From: Bathynomus jamesi
Lineage: Eukaryota; Arthropoda; Malacostraca; Isopoda; Cirolanidae
DNA: 64,000 nucleotides
Direction of reading: 5' to 3'
Assembly: GCA_023014485.1 (NCBI GenBank)
Contig: JAJOZX010007500.1
Coordinates: forward strand, 27,501-91,500
Of this stretch, positions 1 through 8,413 are shown one piece after another (the stretch's first letter is position 1; each line of letters starts with the position of its first letter). The notes under the pieces are model-generated. The model made no database searches. It worked only from the letters and a program-made list of their open reading frames with translations, and was not told the origin of the DNA. Both the position numbers and the translations under genes were made by a program.

Positions 1-183
1 TTAGATGAGGCCTGTTTCACACGTGAGGGTGTGTTTAACATGCACAATTCTCACGTGTGGGCGCACGCAAATCCACATGCTACACGGGTGCATGCTCATC
101 AAGAACGGTTCGCCGTCAATGTTTGGGCGGGTATCGTCCATGGCAAATTGATTGGGCCGTACCTGCTGCCTGCCCTACTCGAC
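1..183 (+). pseudogene. DDE-domain fragment of mariner-like (DUF4817-type) transposase
   Basis: The reading frame open from base 1 encodes a peptide containing DEACFTREGVF, HVWAHANPHA and ERFAVNVWAGI, ending near GPYLLP. This pattern (D-E-A-x-F, an N-S-H-V-W block, then N-V-W-A-G-I) is what I know from the catalytic region of Tc1/mariner-group transposases whose N-terminus carries a DUF4817 helix-turn-helix. The frame enters from the left edge, so the fragment is incomplete. It breaks off near 183, where a sequence encoding the N-terminal domain of the same transposase type begins on the opposite strand. It is a dead fragment. Family assignment rests on motif recognition only. Confidence 0.6.
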
Positions 184-408
184 GTCAGGAGTGCGCACGT
201 TTCTCTCCCGACCAGTGTCATGCATGTTTGCATGGAATGTTCCAGTTTCTCGCAGTCGCCGATGCAAATGCGCAAACGTTTGGTGGCTTGGCACACGTCT
301 GTTTGGGAAGCGCTGTCGGTACAACCTCACAGCAGCTCTTCCGTTTCCATTGGCAGCCCCATACACCATATGCATGTCAGCCATCTCAGCAGTCGTGAAG
401 CGCTCCAT
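175..408 (-). pseudogene. N-terminal helix-turn-helix of DUF4817-type transposase
   Basis: Seventy-seven codons starting at 408 on the minus strand encode [14 protein letters not shown], then [20 protein letters not shown], followed by an [11 protein letters not shown] helix and RNVRTPDVE. This is the pattern of the DUF4817 DNA-binding domain found at the N-terminus of arthropod mariner-like transposases. The frame stops right after the VRTPDVE segment, where a second helix-turn-helix would normally follow. The catalytic part of the same protein type lies next to it on the other strand, so the element was inverted or two copies were fused tail to tail. The element's 5' end is probably at 606. 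Confidence 0.6.
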
Positions 409-483
409 GTTACGCGTACTACGTCCGATTTAAGAATGCCCGCGGCAAGCGCGAGTCTAGCCCACTTCACCTTTTAGCCAATT

Positions 484-606
484 GCAGCGGCGCCCTCTCG
501 CGCCGAATGGTGACGTCAACGGACATACACTTATAGACGAAAAGGGTTTGTCTTGGTGTTGCCTATCCCCCATTACAAATTGTGCAGAAAGTTTTCAAAC
601 ACCCAG
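484..606 (-). repeat. Probable 5' terminal region of the mariner-like element
   Basis: Read on the minus strand, the sequence beginning at 606 starts CTGGGTGTTTGAAAAC and is preceded by TA (607-608). A TA followed by C(T/A)GGGTGT is the usual end of Tc1/mariner elements, and the transposase start at 408 lies about 200 bp inside it. The partner end is outside the window or lost. This segment is non-coding. Confidence 0.45.
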
Positions 607-615
607 TATATATAT

Positions 616-647
<32 letters not shown>

Positions 648-832
648 GCGTAAACAGTGATGCGATATCGAGAAGCTTGAATGTTTTCAAGTCCATATTT
701 TTTTAGAATTTATTCAATTAGACACATAGTAGTCTTTGCAGCTTTCACGTCTCGCTTCTATACCCCAGTTCAGTTAACTTGCCGCAGGCCTTTATTTAAT
801 GCATATTCTCACATTTATATATATATATATAT

Positions 833-870
<38 letters not shown>

Positions 871-1251
871 GTGTGTGTATTGTTTGGGTAGTGTCGAGAT
901 ATACGGTTCTATTGTGCAGATAAATTATACTCATTGATTTAACCGGCTCTTTTCTCGTTTATAATATAACCTGGCCTTATTCACGACCTAATATAATATA
1001 TAGATATATATATATATATATATATATATAACGTTTTAATCGGTCTTATCCTATAAAGAAGCCATAATTGCAAAGCATTTTCAGTTATTCTCTACATCTT
1101 TCATCACTATTTCCGTATATTATATATATATATATATGGTATGTTTATATTTCTTGTACAGCTAGGTTTTTTAGAAACGAATGCACTTTCAAGAAGTGCA
1201 TTCGTTTTTAAAAATAATTTTAGTTATTCTCTACATCTTTCATCACTATTT

Positions 1252-1305
<54 letters not shown>

Positions 1306-1648
1306 TATGTTTATATTTCCTGTACAGCTAGGTTTTTAGAATTAACTGGTTTGAAAACTAGTCTGTAACGCATGCCGTTTATAATTACTAGTATAATTTT
1401 CCTTTTGTTATAAATTTCCTGAAAATTATTCTCGTTGTGCTTAACTATCTGCTGTCTCCATCGTTATTATATCACCATTTGTATGTATTGCACCATCTTG
1501 CTACATCTTGCAACATCGCTTTGCAGCAATATACATATATATATCTGCATATGTTGGAGTTTTAAGATTATTTTACGATAATGCGGTGCTAGAATAGAAT
1601 TTTACCAATTTGCAATAAAAGTGTTTTGAAAAACGTGCTTAATCATGA

Positions 1649-1687
<39 letters not shown>

Positions 1688-2008
1688 TACGGTAGCCATC
1701 ACTTTTAATTGCCTCAATTTCATGACAATTATTTTAATTACCGGACCGCCACGGAGTTAGACCGTGTTATAAACACTTTCGGCGAAAGGAGAGCTAGTGC
1801 TTCGCCGAGCACCCCACCCAGCGGTGCAGATGTTACAGTAATGAATCACAGTCAGCCAAGCGATTCCGAATTTGCAGACGAGCTAATGTGAGTGTTTTGA
1901 CCCCGTATAGTATTTTAAAAGTAGGTAGACTTTTCTTCAAGGTAAATTATGCTCATTGATTTAACCGGCTCTTTTCTCGTTTAGAATATAACCTGGCCTT
2001 ATTCACGA

Positions 2009-2049
<41 letters not shown>

Positions 2050-2133
2050 CGTTTCAATCGGTGTTATCTTATAAAGAAGCCATAATTGAAAAGCATTTTC
2101 AGTTATTCTCTACATCTTTCATCACTATTTCCG

Positions 2134-2162
<29 letters not shown>
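607..2162. repeat. Cluster of long (TA)n microsatellites
   Basis: Tracts of alternating TA lie at about 607-647, 817-855 (continuing into (TG)n to about 879), 1003-1030, 1120-1137, 1257-1303, 1651-1690, 2010-2048 and 2134-2162. Similar tracts occur elsewhere in the window: about 15876-15902, 21199-21258, 21659-21700, 24772-24817, 52650-52697, 54057-54099, 55470-55505 and 63339-63373. Several mobile elements sit exactly at their edges, as expected for TA-targeting transposons. Confidence 0.95.
1744..1887 (+). pseudogene. Duplicated 144-bp phase-2 exon, upstream copy
   Basis: This is a 48-codon exon-like segment encoding TATELDRVINTFGER followed by a Ser/Pro-rich stretch and ending FADELM. It ends at a good donor (AT|GTGAGT). 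The position of its acceptor reads CCG instead of CAG, so this copy probably cannot be spliced in. Length (144 bp), phase (2 at both ends) and sequence match the exon at 2261-2404, so the two are tandem duplicates. I do not recognise the domain. It could belong to a host gene or be a leader exon of the Polinton polymerase gene whose frame starts near 8482. Confidence 0.5.
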
Positions 2163-2164
<2 letters not shown>

Positions 2165-2260
2165 TATGTTTATATTTCTTGTACTGCTAGGTTTTTAGAA
2201 ACGAATGCACTTTTAAGAAGTGCATTCGTTTTTAAAAATAATTTTCTCTTTATTTTACAG

Positions 2261-2404
2261 GAGTGAAACGGAGTTAGAAGAGATTATAAAAACTTTTGGA
2301 GAAAGGGTGGCAAACGAAGTGTTATCCACACCACGCTGCGAATCAGATGTCATGGTATTGTCACACAACCGCTCATCCGAATGCACTGTCGTCGCAGAGA
2401 TTAT
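2261..2404 (+). CDS. Duplicated 144-bp phase-2 exon, downstream copy
   Basis: The segment follows a pyrimidine-rich acceptor (TATTTTACAG) and ends at a consensus donor (AT|GTAAGT). It encodes SETELEEIIKTFGERVA and ends VVAEI, 48 codons. Both boundaries are phase 2, so skipping or repeating the exon keeps the frame. It shares T-E-L-x-x-(V/I)-I-x-T-F-G-E-R with the copy at 1744-1887. The next plus-strand acceptor with open downstream frame that I noticed is at 8480-8481, also phase 2. Function unknown. It is an exon by splice-site and duplication evidence only. Confidence 0.5.
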
Positions 2405-2536
2405 GTAAGTGTTTTTTAGGATATTAACAAAACACAACATTATTTTCACTTATTAAATATGTACAAAAAGGGGCAGCGCCCAATTCTTTATTGTTACAAA
2501 TGTATATACAGATTTACACAATATAGAGCTTACAAA

Positions 2537-3015
2537 TTACAGGGGGTTGCAACATGTGGGATTTTTTTTTATCTGTCTGCATACATATTTATCGTTCATA
2601 TTTGTGTCACACAAATCGAATAAATTTAAAAAATTCACAAATCCCTTCCCGCGCGACATGTGTATGAGAAACAAGATACAATATAGCCCACATGTTTCAC
2701 TGTAAAAGCTTTGAAATTGATATGGGGCCCAAATTATCTCAGGCACACGTAACTGCGCGATAAAATTTACGATTGTCGAGTCATGCCATGGGGGAGCCCG
2801 AGTGAATCGAAGTAATACATTCTTTCCTTAGTTTTAAAATAAATCGCAAACCAATGAAATCCCTCGCCACCCGCAATGTCGGTGTTAACGATGGCCCCGT
2901 GCCAGTTTCTCGTGCTAGGCGGCTTCATTATTTCATTGGTTGCAAAAACCCCGATAAATTTGGAACGCGCGAAACAGTCACTTTTCATCAGTTTCTGGAG
3001 TGTATTTGCATCCAT
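2537..3015 (-). pseudogene. Adenain-like cysteine protease (Polinton PRO)
   Basis: The N-terminal part (3015-2767) reads MDANTLQKLMKSDCF, then IGVFATNEIM and GFHWFAIYF with the expected catalytic His, followed by YYFDSLG with the expected Asp. The C-terminal part (2746-2537) is in another frame and contains SFYSETCGLYCILF, the catalytic Cys region of adenovirus-type (C5/C48-like) proteases. A frameshift and stops near 2750-2767 separate the halves. In adenoviruses and Polintons this enzyme matures virion proteins. It follows the major capsid gene with only a base between them. Confidence 0.85.
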
Positions 3016-3016
3016 T

Positions 3017-4318
3017 TTAAAAATCTGTGCCTATGTTACGGAAACGGTCCAGTTCTATTAGGGACTGTGTTTCTAGATACATTAGTACACTAATAGGCGC
3101 GTCTGTAGGCTTGGCGAAATCCAAACGCACTGAAATCGCACCGGTCTGCTGCGGGTTTAAATGGGTACTTAGGCTAGCAGTCAAGTCAGGCGTAACGTCA
3201 AATGAGTAAATATTAAACTGTTCCACAAATTCTTTCTGTGTTAGGCCGATTCCAAGTTCGTCACACACCCCTGTGTTGTGGGTTAAACTGCTGTATGCTC
3301 TCGCGCAGAGCGGGAACACGGCATCTGACGAGTAGTCCATATTCATTGTCCCACCCAATGCGATGCCATTGACATATAAAGCAATATTTTTAAGCCCAAA
3401 ATTTTCAAACTTCAAGGCACTCTTTTTATAATCCCCATTCGTCGAAGCGTGGTCTTGCATCCCAATTAAAATCCTTTTAAGCAGTACTCCAAGAGCGACG
3501 TTTTCTATCTGTTTCGATGCCAATCCTGTGGGGATCGTGTACAGTTTGATCTGTACCCTGTTAATTGGGTATTACACTGTGGTGTGTAACACTTCTTTCT
3601 CAATTTCTATATGTTTCGCGGAACTTAGCTTCACTCGGCGTATACGCAAATATGCCTCCATGATATGGATCACAACAGGTTTCGCGCCTTCTTCTTGGTC
3701 AGCGCCCAGATTTATACAGATCTCAGGGCTCGTGCGGGTAAGCTTCAATTTCATATCTACCCCGTTCATAAGCAACTTCTCCTGGAATGTAAAGTCCATG
3801 TGCAGGCGTCCAAAACATTCATATATCTTTTTATTAGAATTTTTAAATTTATCCTTTGTACTACCCTCATCTTTAGTGTGGTAATACCCCTCGGCAGATA
3901 AAAAGGTATCCTTCGCTTCTTTTGAAAAGTTGAGGACATTTTCCAGATACGATCGTAGGTGGTAGTACCCCGTGCCTGCCGAGATGTTAGTCTGATTTAA
4001 ATATACGTCACACTGGCTGAATATGGTGTGCAGAAAGTTTGTTTCGGGGTATGCAGCATAATTATCATCGCAATCCGTTCCATCAGAATGAGCTATGCGT
4101 AGGTTAGTGTACATGTCCATACAACTGGGATAAAGAAAGTAAAGGCCTGAGCTGGATATCACGAACTCTACAGGGGCACTGGGTGAACTAATCGTGTTTA
4201 AAGGGTTAATTGTAATAAAATCACTGTGCTCAATAGAAACTTGAGTTGGAGGCAGCTCAAAGAGGGATAGCTCCGATTTACAGCACTGTGAACTGCAAGG
4301 ATGAATGAAACGTGGCAT
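3017..4318 (-). pseudogene. Major capsid protein, double jelly-roll (Polinton MCP)
   Basis: The first part (4318-3572) carries LFELPPTQVSIEHSDF near residue 20, EFVISSSGLYFLYP, NFLHTIFSQCDVYLN and GRLHMDFTFQEKLLMNGVD. The second part (3523-3017) carries ALYVNGIALGG, EFVEQFNIYSFDVTPDL and a C-terminal ELDRFRN. These are the landmarks I recognise from Polinton/adintovirus major capsid proteins (hexon-like double jelly-roll). The parts are in different frames, so there is a frameshift between 3523 and 3572. Combined length is about 430 residues, near the family size. It would form the icosahedral shell together with the product at 4819-5695. Confidence 0.88.
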
Positions 4319-4402
4319 GGTGAGTTAGAAACAGTGCCAACTCCCCCGACGAGTATCAGTCAATCTATGATTCTTGAGAGTAGCGTCCGCAGTTTATATC
4401 AG

Positions 4403-4819
4403 TTAAAAAAAATTATCGGCCATACGCTTAGAACACTTCTTTTTTGGCGCCCTTTTACGTTTAATACCACGGGACCCCTTCTTCTTCCTAACAGTTCTCT
4501 TCTTTACACCACGTGTTGGTACCCCCTTCTTCCTATCAATTCTCTTCTTTCCTCCGCCACGCATTTTTCTCTTAGCATCTTTGATGATTTCATCCCGTGT
4601 ACGTTTTAAATGTTTTTTTAGAGCTTCTTTAGGTTTAGTTCCCGCGAGCATTTCCTCTGCTGCGTTAAAACCTGTTTGTAACGCCTTCCTCCCAAGGTAC
4701 CTAGCCCCCCTCTTCAGTAGTGGTACAGCTGTGCGCAGTATGGATGAAAAAATGGACCCAAGTCCACTACCACGCTGGTATCTCACCCCTCGGTATACCG
4801 TGAATGGTTTCCTGGACAT
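4403..4819 (-). CDS. Basic core-like protein (adenovirus pX/pVII-like)
   Basis: An intact 138-codon frame encodes a very basic protein. Residues 1-70 include GSGLGSIFSSILRTAVPLL and RGARYLGRKALQTGFNAAEEM, a Gly-rich amphipathic segment typical of the short core or minor virion protein found next to the penton gene in Polintons and adintoviruses. Residues 75-135 are rich in Lys and Arg, with KKHLKRTRDEIIKDAKRKMR and GIKRKRAPKKKCSKR, suiting DNA condensation or nuclear targeting. Its start codon overlaps the end of the minor capsid gene by one base. This is one of the few genes of the element that remains open. Role is inferred from context. Confidence 0.7.
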   Translation of the reverse strand: MSRKPFTVYRGVRYQRGSGLGSIFSSILRTAVPLLKRGARYLGRKALQTGFNAAEEMLAGTKPKEALKKHLKRTRDEIIKDAKRKMRGGGKKRIDRKKGVPTRGVKKRTVRKKKGSRGIKRKRAPKKKCSKRMADNFF

Positions 4820-5695
4820 TATAACTCAGTGCGCCGAAAGTGTAGCTTCACTGTTAAGCTCCCGTCGCCGAATGGGAAATTTTTACCCTCAATCGTTCTT
4901 ATATATATTGAGATATTAGTTATTAGATTAGTTGAGACAATCACATAATGGGGTCTGTCATATGTAATACTCAAGCTCCGTCCTCTATGGTTGGGAATGT
5001 GCGCTACGCGCAGCAGTCGTGCCTGGGTATCCCCAACAAACTGGTGTTCCGCTATATTGCTGTAAATATAGCACATGTCTGGAGGCTGAGAGCTTACATC
5101 CAATTTCTCCATCTTCAGCTGATACACTAAGTTGGACAAGTCATCCGGTGCCTCGTGAAAGGTGTCTCTTTGGAAGGCTGCTCGATAACGCCCCTCGGTT
5201 ATAATTTTGAACACTCTTCCGTCTTTAAGATTTCTGTTAGCCTTTGATTTTAGCATTAGAGTATGTGCAGTGCCTCCTCTGTTTACGATTCGTATATTAA
5301 ATCATTCGTAAGGTGTGAGTTTTTTAAACATATGTTTAAGTCTCTCACAACATCCTCAACCGAACCATAGCGCCCGGTCCTAGTGTCACAGTTGTACTGA
5401 AAAACTGTGCGACCTTAGTCCGGGCGATACGTATAGTTTCATCCCGAGTTACCCCGCCGGCTTTTGCACACTCATCACAGTTTCTAAGAATTGTAAAAAC
5501 GGCATCTTTATATTCAATATTTAAAAATATGGTATCCAGCTGAATTTCACATATCCCCACCTCATACGAATCACGACCCAATTCAATGGGACCATGGAGT
5601 TCTGTTACAAAATTGGCTCGTGTATTGTTAGGTGTACAGACAGGGACGATGAGGACGAGAGCGTGACGTAGAAATGGTTGGGGGCCATGCTGCAT
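4819..5695 (-). pseudogene. Minor capsid (penton-like single jelly-roll) protein
   Basis: The N-terminal half (5695-5345) contains PNNTRANFVTELHGPIEL and SYEVGICEIQLD, the opening strand pattern of Polinton minor capsid proteins. The C-terminal half (5256-4819) contains MCYIYSNIAEHQFVGDTQ, ITYDRPHYVIV and GKNFPFGDGSLTVKLHFRR, the usual end of that family. The halves are offset by one frame, with a break between 5345 and 5256. The protein forms the vertices of the predicted capsid. The gene starts 1 bp after the integrase stop codon. Confidence 0.82.
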
Positions 5696-5696
5696 A

Positions 5697-6747
5697 CTAA
5701 TTAAGCTTCATGACTGCATCAGCTTTTATATAGGTATTGAAGCTTTCTGGGTAACCTAGCCACTTCATCAGGTACATTTTTCTCTTTCCTGTACCTTTGG
5801 TTGCTAAAATTTTCTCAATTTTAAACACATTTTTTTAAAATTAAATGCCACTTTCTGAAGTTCCTCGCGGTAAAAAACTCCCCGAGATTTCTTCTGCATT
5901 CAAATCTTCAACGTTATACATCATTATCTCGCCTTTAGGCCTCATAGCCCTAACTTTAAAAATCTCGCGTGTCCATCCTTGCTCAAAACCCTTCGCGAAT
6001 TTATTTCCCGAACGTGACAATCTTACATAATCATTGATTTTGAAACGCACAGATTGTGGTGGCGGTGGTGGTCCATCACTTCTCGGACGCCTGCCTCTTT
6101 CTAAAACATCGTTAGGCGTTGTACCGATCGTGCGAGCGGTTGTAGGATGAAGCCAGTGAATCGAGAACGTTTATATATCTGAGCGTGCTTTTATGTGTAA
6201 AATAACGGTGCATGCGTTCCTTTATGGTACGTTGAACTCTTTCAGCTAAAGATGCTTTATGTATAGAGTTGGAAGCGTAATAGCTAATATTAAACTCTGA
6301 CAACATGTTCTGAAAAGCTCGCCCAATAAATTCTTTCCCCATGTCCGTACAAAAATACCCTGGAATCCTGTTTTCTTTCAACATCAGTGTTTTGGTTGCT
6401 TTAGCGACTGTTTCAGGCGATTTATTTTTTAGGGGAACTAGCCACAGGTATCTAGAGAATACATCTATTATGAATAGGATGTAGCGGTAACCATCGTTGT
6501 ACACCGAATATCTTTGCATGTCTGTTAAATCTGCCTGCCAAATAGAATCAATCGAAGCGGCTGTTGTCTTTGCTGTTTTAAACCTTTTTCTCACAGGTTT
6601 ATGAAGTGTGTAATCATCCTGGGCACGCAAAAATCTCTCAACATCCTTTTTCCTTACACCATAAGTAGCTCTGTACAGTCTATTAACGCCACCATAGGAT
6701 GCTGGGCTAGAAATGTCATAATAGTGCTTACTTAATACGTTAGCCAT
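5697..6747 (-). pseudogene. Retroviral-type integrase with C-terminal chromodomain
   Basis: The core (6747-6112, 211 codons) has the DDE residues in SIWQADLTDM (about residue 73), GYFCTDMGKEF (about 135) and KASLAERVQRT (about 169). A second segment (6050-5841) encodes INDYVRLSRSG and DLNAEEISGSFLPRG, the SH3-like C-terminal domain, after a frameshift near 6050-6112. In the same frame, past two stop codons at about 5833-5841, a stretch ending at a TAG (5697-5699) reads VFKIEKILATKG, YLMKWLGYPESFNTYIKAD, which has the aromatic pattern of a chromodomain. Chromodomains are known on some Polinton and Ty3/Gypsy integrases and steer insertion to modified chromatin. Confidence 0.87.
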
Positions 6748-7446
6748 TTGCGTATTTTAGAGGCACGTGGATAAAGTTGGCCTTCTACTCTCTTCTTTCT
6801 TCTCTTCAGAGACACTGCAGCTGTTGTGGGTGAAGGTGCACTCAGTTGTGACACGTGCGATGCATGCTCCAAGTCTTTTAACCTATTCAGATTACCTATC
6901 AATGTTTTGGGGACATTTATTTGCTGTAGTCTTGCCTTAATATGCCTCCATCCTGTTGTTGATGGCCTGTCCCACTTTCTCACCAGATCATGAACAATAT
7001 CAACGATATTGGACCCTTGATCCTTCAACAATGACCTCGACTGTGTCTGCCCACTGTATGACGGGGTCCTCACTCAATAGATTATAAAGACTTAACCCTT
7101 TATTCCTCAATGTATGGGGGAGGCTGTTTTTTAGCACATGTTCGATGTGCTGTGTTCCGCTACTCTTTGGTTGCTCAGGCCCTGTACCACTATGCTCAGC
7201 GCTACTCGAGCTGTGCCTCACGGGGAGCTCTGTAGGATGTTTATAATCTTCGTACTCGTGAAGAAATTTCTGCAAAGCCTCTTGATACAAAACCCTTTTC
7301 TCATCAGGCGTCTTTTCACTGTTTAATAGGGATAGTAGCTCACTCTCCATTCTTTTAAGCCTACTTTTACGGGGCTCTAGAGCAGCGTCTGGGGTCCTTT
7401 GTAATGAAGCATACAGCTCGTGCGGGATCACAACCACCTTCTTCAT
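6732..7446 (-). pseudogene. Uncharacterised conserved Polinton protein (linker plus folded domain)
   Basis: The first part (7446-7000) starts MKKVVVIPHELYASLQ, then a charged, Ser-rich linker (about residues 60-105), then HVLKNSLPHTLRNKGLSLYN. The second frame (down to 6732) continues with GSNIVDIVHDLVRKWD, PSTTGWRHIKARLQ and NVPKTLIGNLNRL and ends in a basic tail with KRRKKRVEG. The block (leading P-x-T-L-R-N-K-G, later T-G-W, then N-V-P-x-x-L-I-G-N) recurs in Polinton-encoded proteins of many animals; I know no established function. A frameshift lies near 7020-7070. The end overlaps the integrase start by 16 bp. Confidence 0.65.
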
Positions 7447-7459
7447 TATATTAATCTAG

Positions 7460-7768
7460 TCAGTAAAGGACCCAAAATTGAAAATAAGATGGGTAGGAAC
7501 GAACCGCCTCTTTGTACAATAATACGCTTTTTCTTACCCACAGTCTGACTTTTATGGGCGAGCGTCGTATTATGTTCTTGTAACGACGTAAGCGAGCCTT
7601 CTGACAGGATTTCATTGGAACATTACATTTTATAACATTGAGGCAGATTTCGCAGATGCATTTTAAAAAGTCAGAGTCGATATTTTTAACAAGCATCTGC
7701 TGCAACGACCGAGGCAGTCGTTGATAGATTTTTATTAATTCACGGTATTTCTTTAGCCTATTCATCAT
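7460..7768 (-). pseudogene. Small basic Polinton protein of unknown function
   Basis: About 100 codons encode a helical, Lys/Arg-rich protein with KYRELIKIYQRLPRSLQ, DFLKCICEICLNVIKCNVP and a run of basic residues. The Cys-rich I-C-E-x-C/A-L-N-V segment is one I associate with a short protein next to the ATPase gene in many Polintons. The annotated frame ends with an odd tail. A neighbouring frame from about 7555 onward encodes a basic then strongly hydrophobic end rich in Gly, Leu and Ile, as expected for the family, so the gene is probably frameshifted near its 3' end. Its start overlaps the ATPase stop by 4 bp. Confidence 0.55.
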
Positions 7769-8400
7769 TCTGGAATGTACACGGTTTCAGGCTCGTTTGG
7801 AAATATATTCGTTCTTAGAAGCACCCTAAACGTGTTTCGCGGGTGAAGGTCACAAAGCAAATATCCATAACGTTGCTTTGTGACCTCTTTATAAACCTCC
7901 AAAAACTCCTTACGCTGACTCGGGAACATTTGACTGGCTAATACCCCAATTTGTGACACATCTCTACGTTGAGCGAATAAGACTAGATATTGCGTATTTA
8001 ACGATACATCGCGCATGTATCTATTTTTGAAAAATAGATTCTGATTGATGAAGAACACACTTATGTTAAGGTGGTGGGAGAATACTGTAAATGTCTCGGC
8101 AAACGTTTTATCCATCTCCAACATGAGGTCAATTACAATGACTGTATGTTCATTTCCCTTTAGTGAATTAACGTCATAGACCCCCTTATGGAACAAAACA
8201 TCGTCCTGGTACTCGTTGAACACTGATTGGTATGTCGAATAGCACCATATAACTTTATGCACAAATTTTGAGAACATTTCACCCTTTTCTTTAATAATTT
8301 TAAGCATAAACACCGTTTTACCACATCCTGTAGGTCCAGATATAATACATGTGGATGGGCTCGTGAATCTGAATTTTTCTACAGCATCCATTTCTAACAC
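7765..8400 (-). CDS. FtsK/HerA-type genome-packaging ATPase
   Basis: The intact 211-codon frame has a Walker A motif GPTGCGKT at residues 22-29, a Walker B segment TVIVIDLML around Asp91, and ISVFFINQNLF, the usual sensor-like strand ending in Gln-Asn. Length matches the Polinton packaging ATPase. In related viruses it drives DNA into preformed capsids at one vertex. It is the best preserved enzyme gene in the element. It is divergent from the polymerase frame, with 13 bp between start codons (8401-8413), so any promoters must overlap. Confidence 0.9.
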   Translation of the reverse strand: MLEMDAVEKFRFTSPSTCIISGPTGCGKTVFMLKIIKEKGEMFSKFVHKVIWCYSTYQSVFNEYQDDVLFHKGVYDVNSLKGNEHTVIVIDLMLEMDKTFAETFTVFSHHLNISVFFINQNLFFKNRYMRDVSLNTQYLVLFAQRRDVSQIGVLASQMFPSQRKEFLEVYKEVTKQRYGYLLCDLHPRNTFRVLLRTNIFPNEPETVYIPE

Positions 8401-8413
8401 GTCACACCCCTAA
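8401..8413. promoter_or_regulatory. Divergent start point between packaging and replication genes
   Basis: Only 13 bp separate the ATPase start (minus strand, 8400) from the ATG at 8414 opening the plus-strand polymerase frame. If the latter ATG is not used and the acceptor at 8480-8481 is, the gap is about 80 bp. I see no convincing TATA box. The position marks the switch between the leftward virion genes and the rightward replication genes. Confidence 0.4.

Larger units (their letters stand above)
921..2404 (+). repeat. Tandem duplication of an intron-exon block
   Basis: A block starting with a motif around CTCATTGATTTAACCGG (about 929 and 1952) is present twice. The order is conserved: a GGCCTTATTCACGACC segment (about 973 and 1996), a (TA)n tract, an AAGAAGCCATAATTG segment, a CTACATCTTTCATCACT segment, a second (TA)n tract, a TATGTTTATATTTC segment, and finally a 144-bp exon (1744-1887 and 2261-2404). 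In the first unit about 500 bp more lies between the shared part and the exon, including a further copy of the CTACATC segment and more (TA)n. Confidence 0.8.

Noticed and set aside
31..477. Single 148-codon gene at the left edge
   Set aside because: Only the first part is transposase-like; after about 183 the frame is antisense to the helix-turn-helix of a minus-strand fragment.
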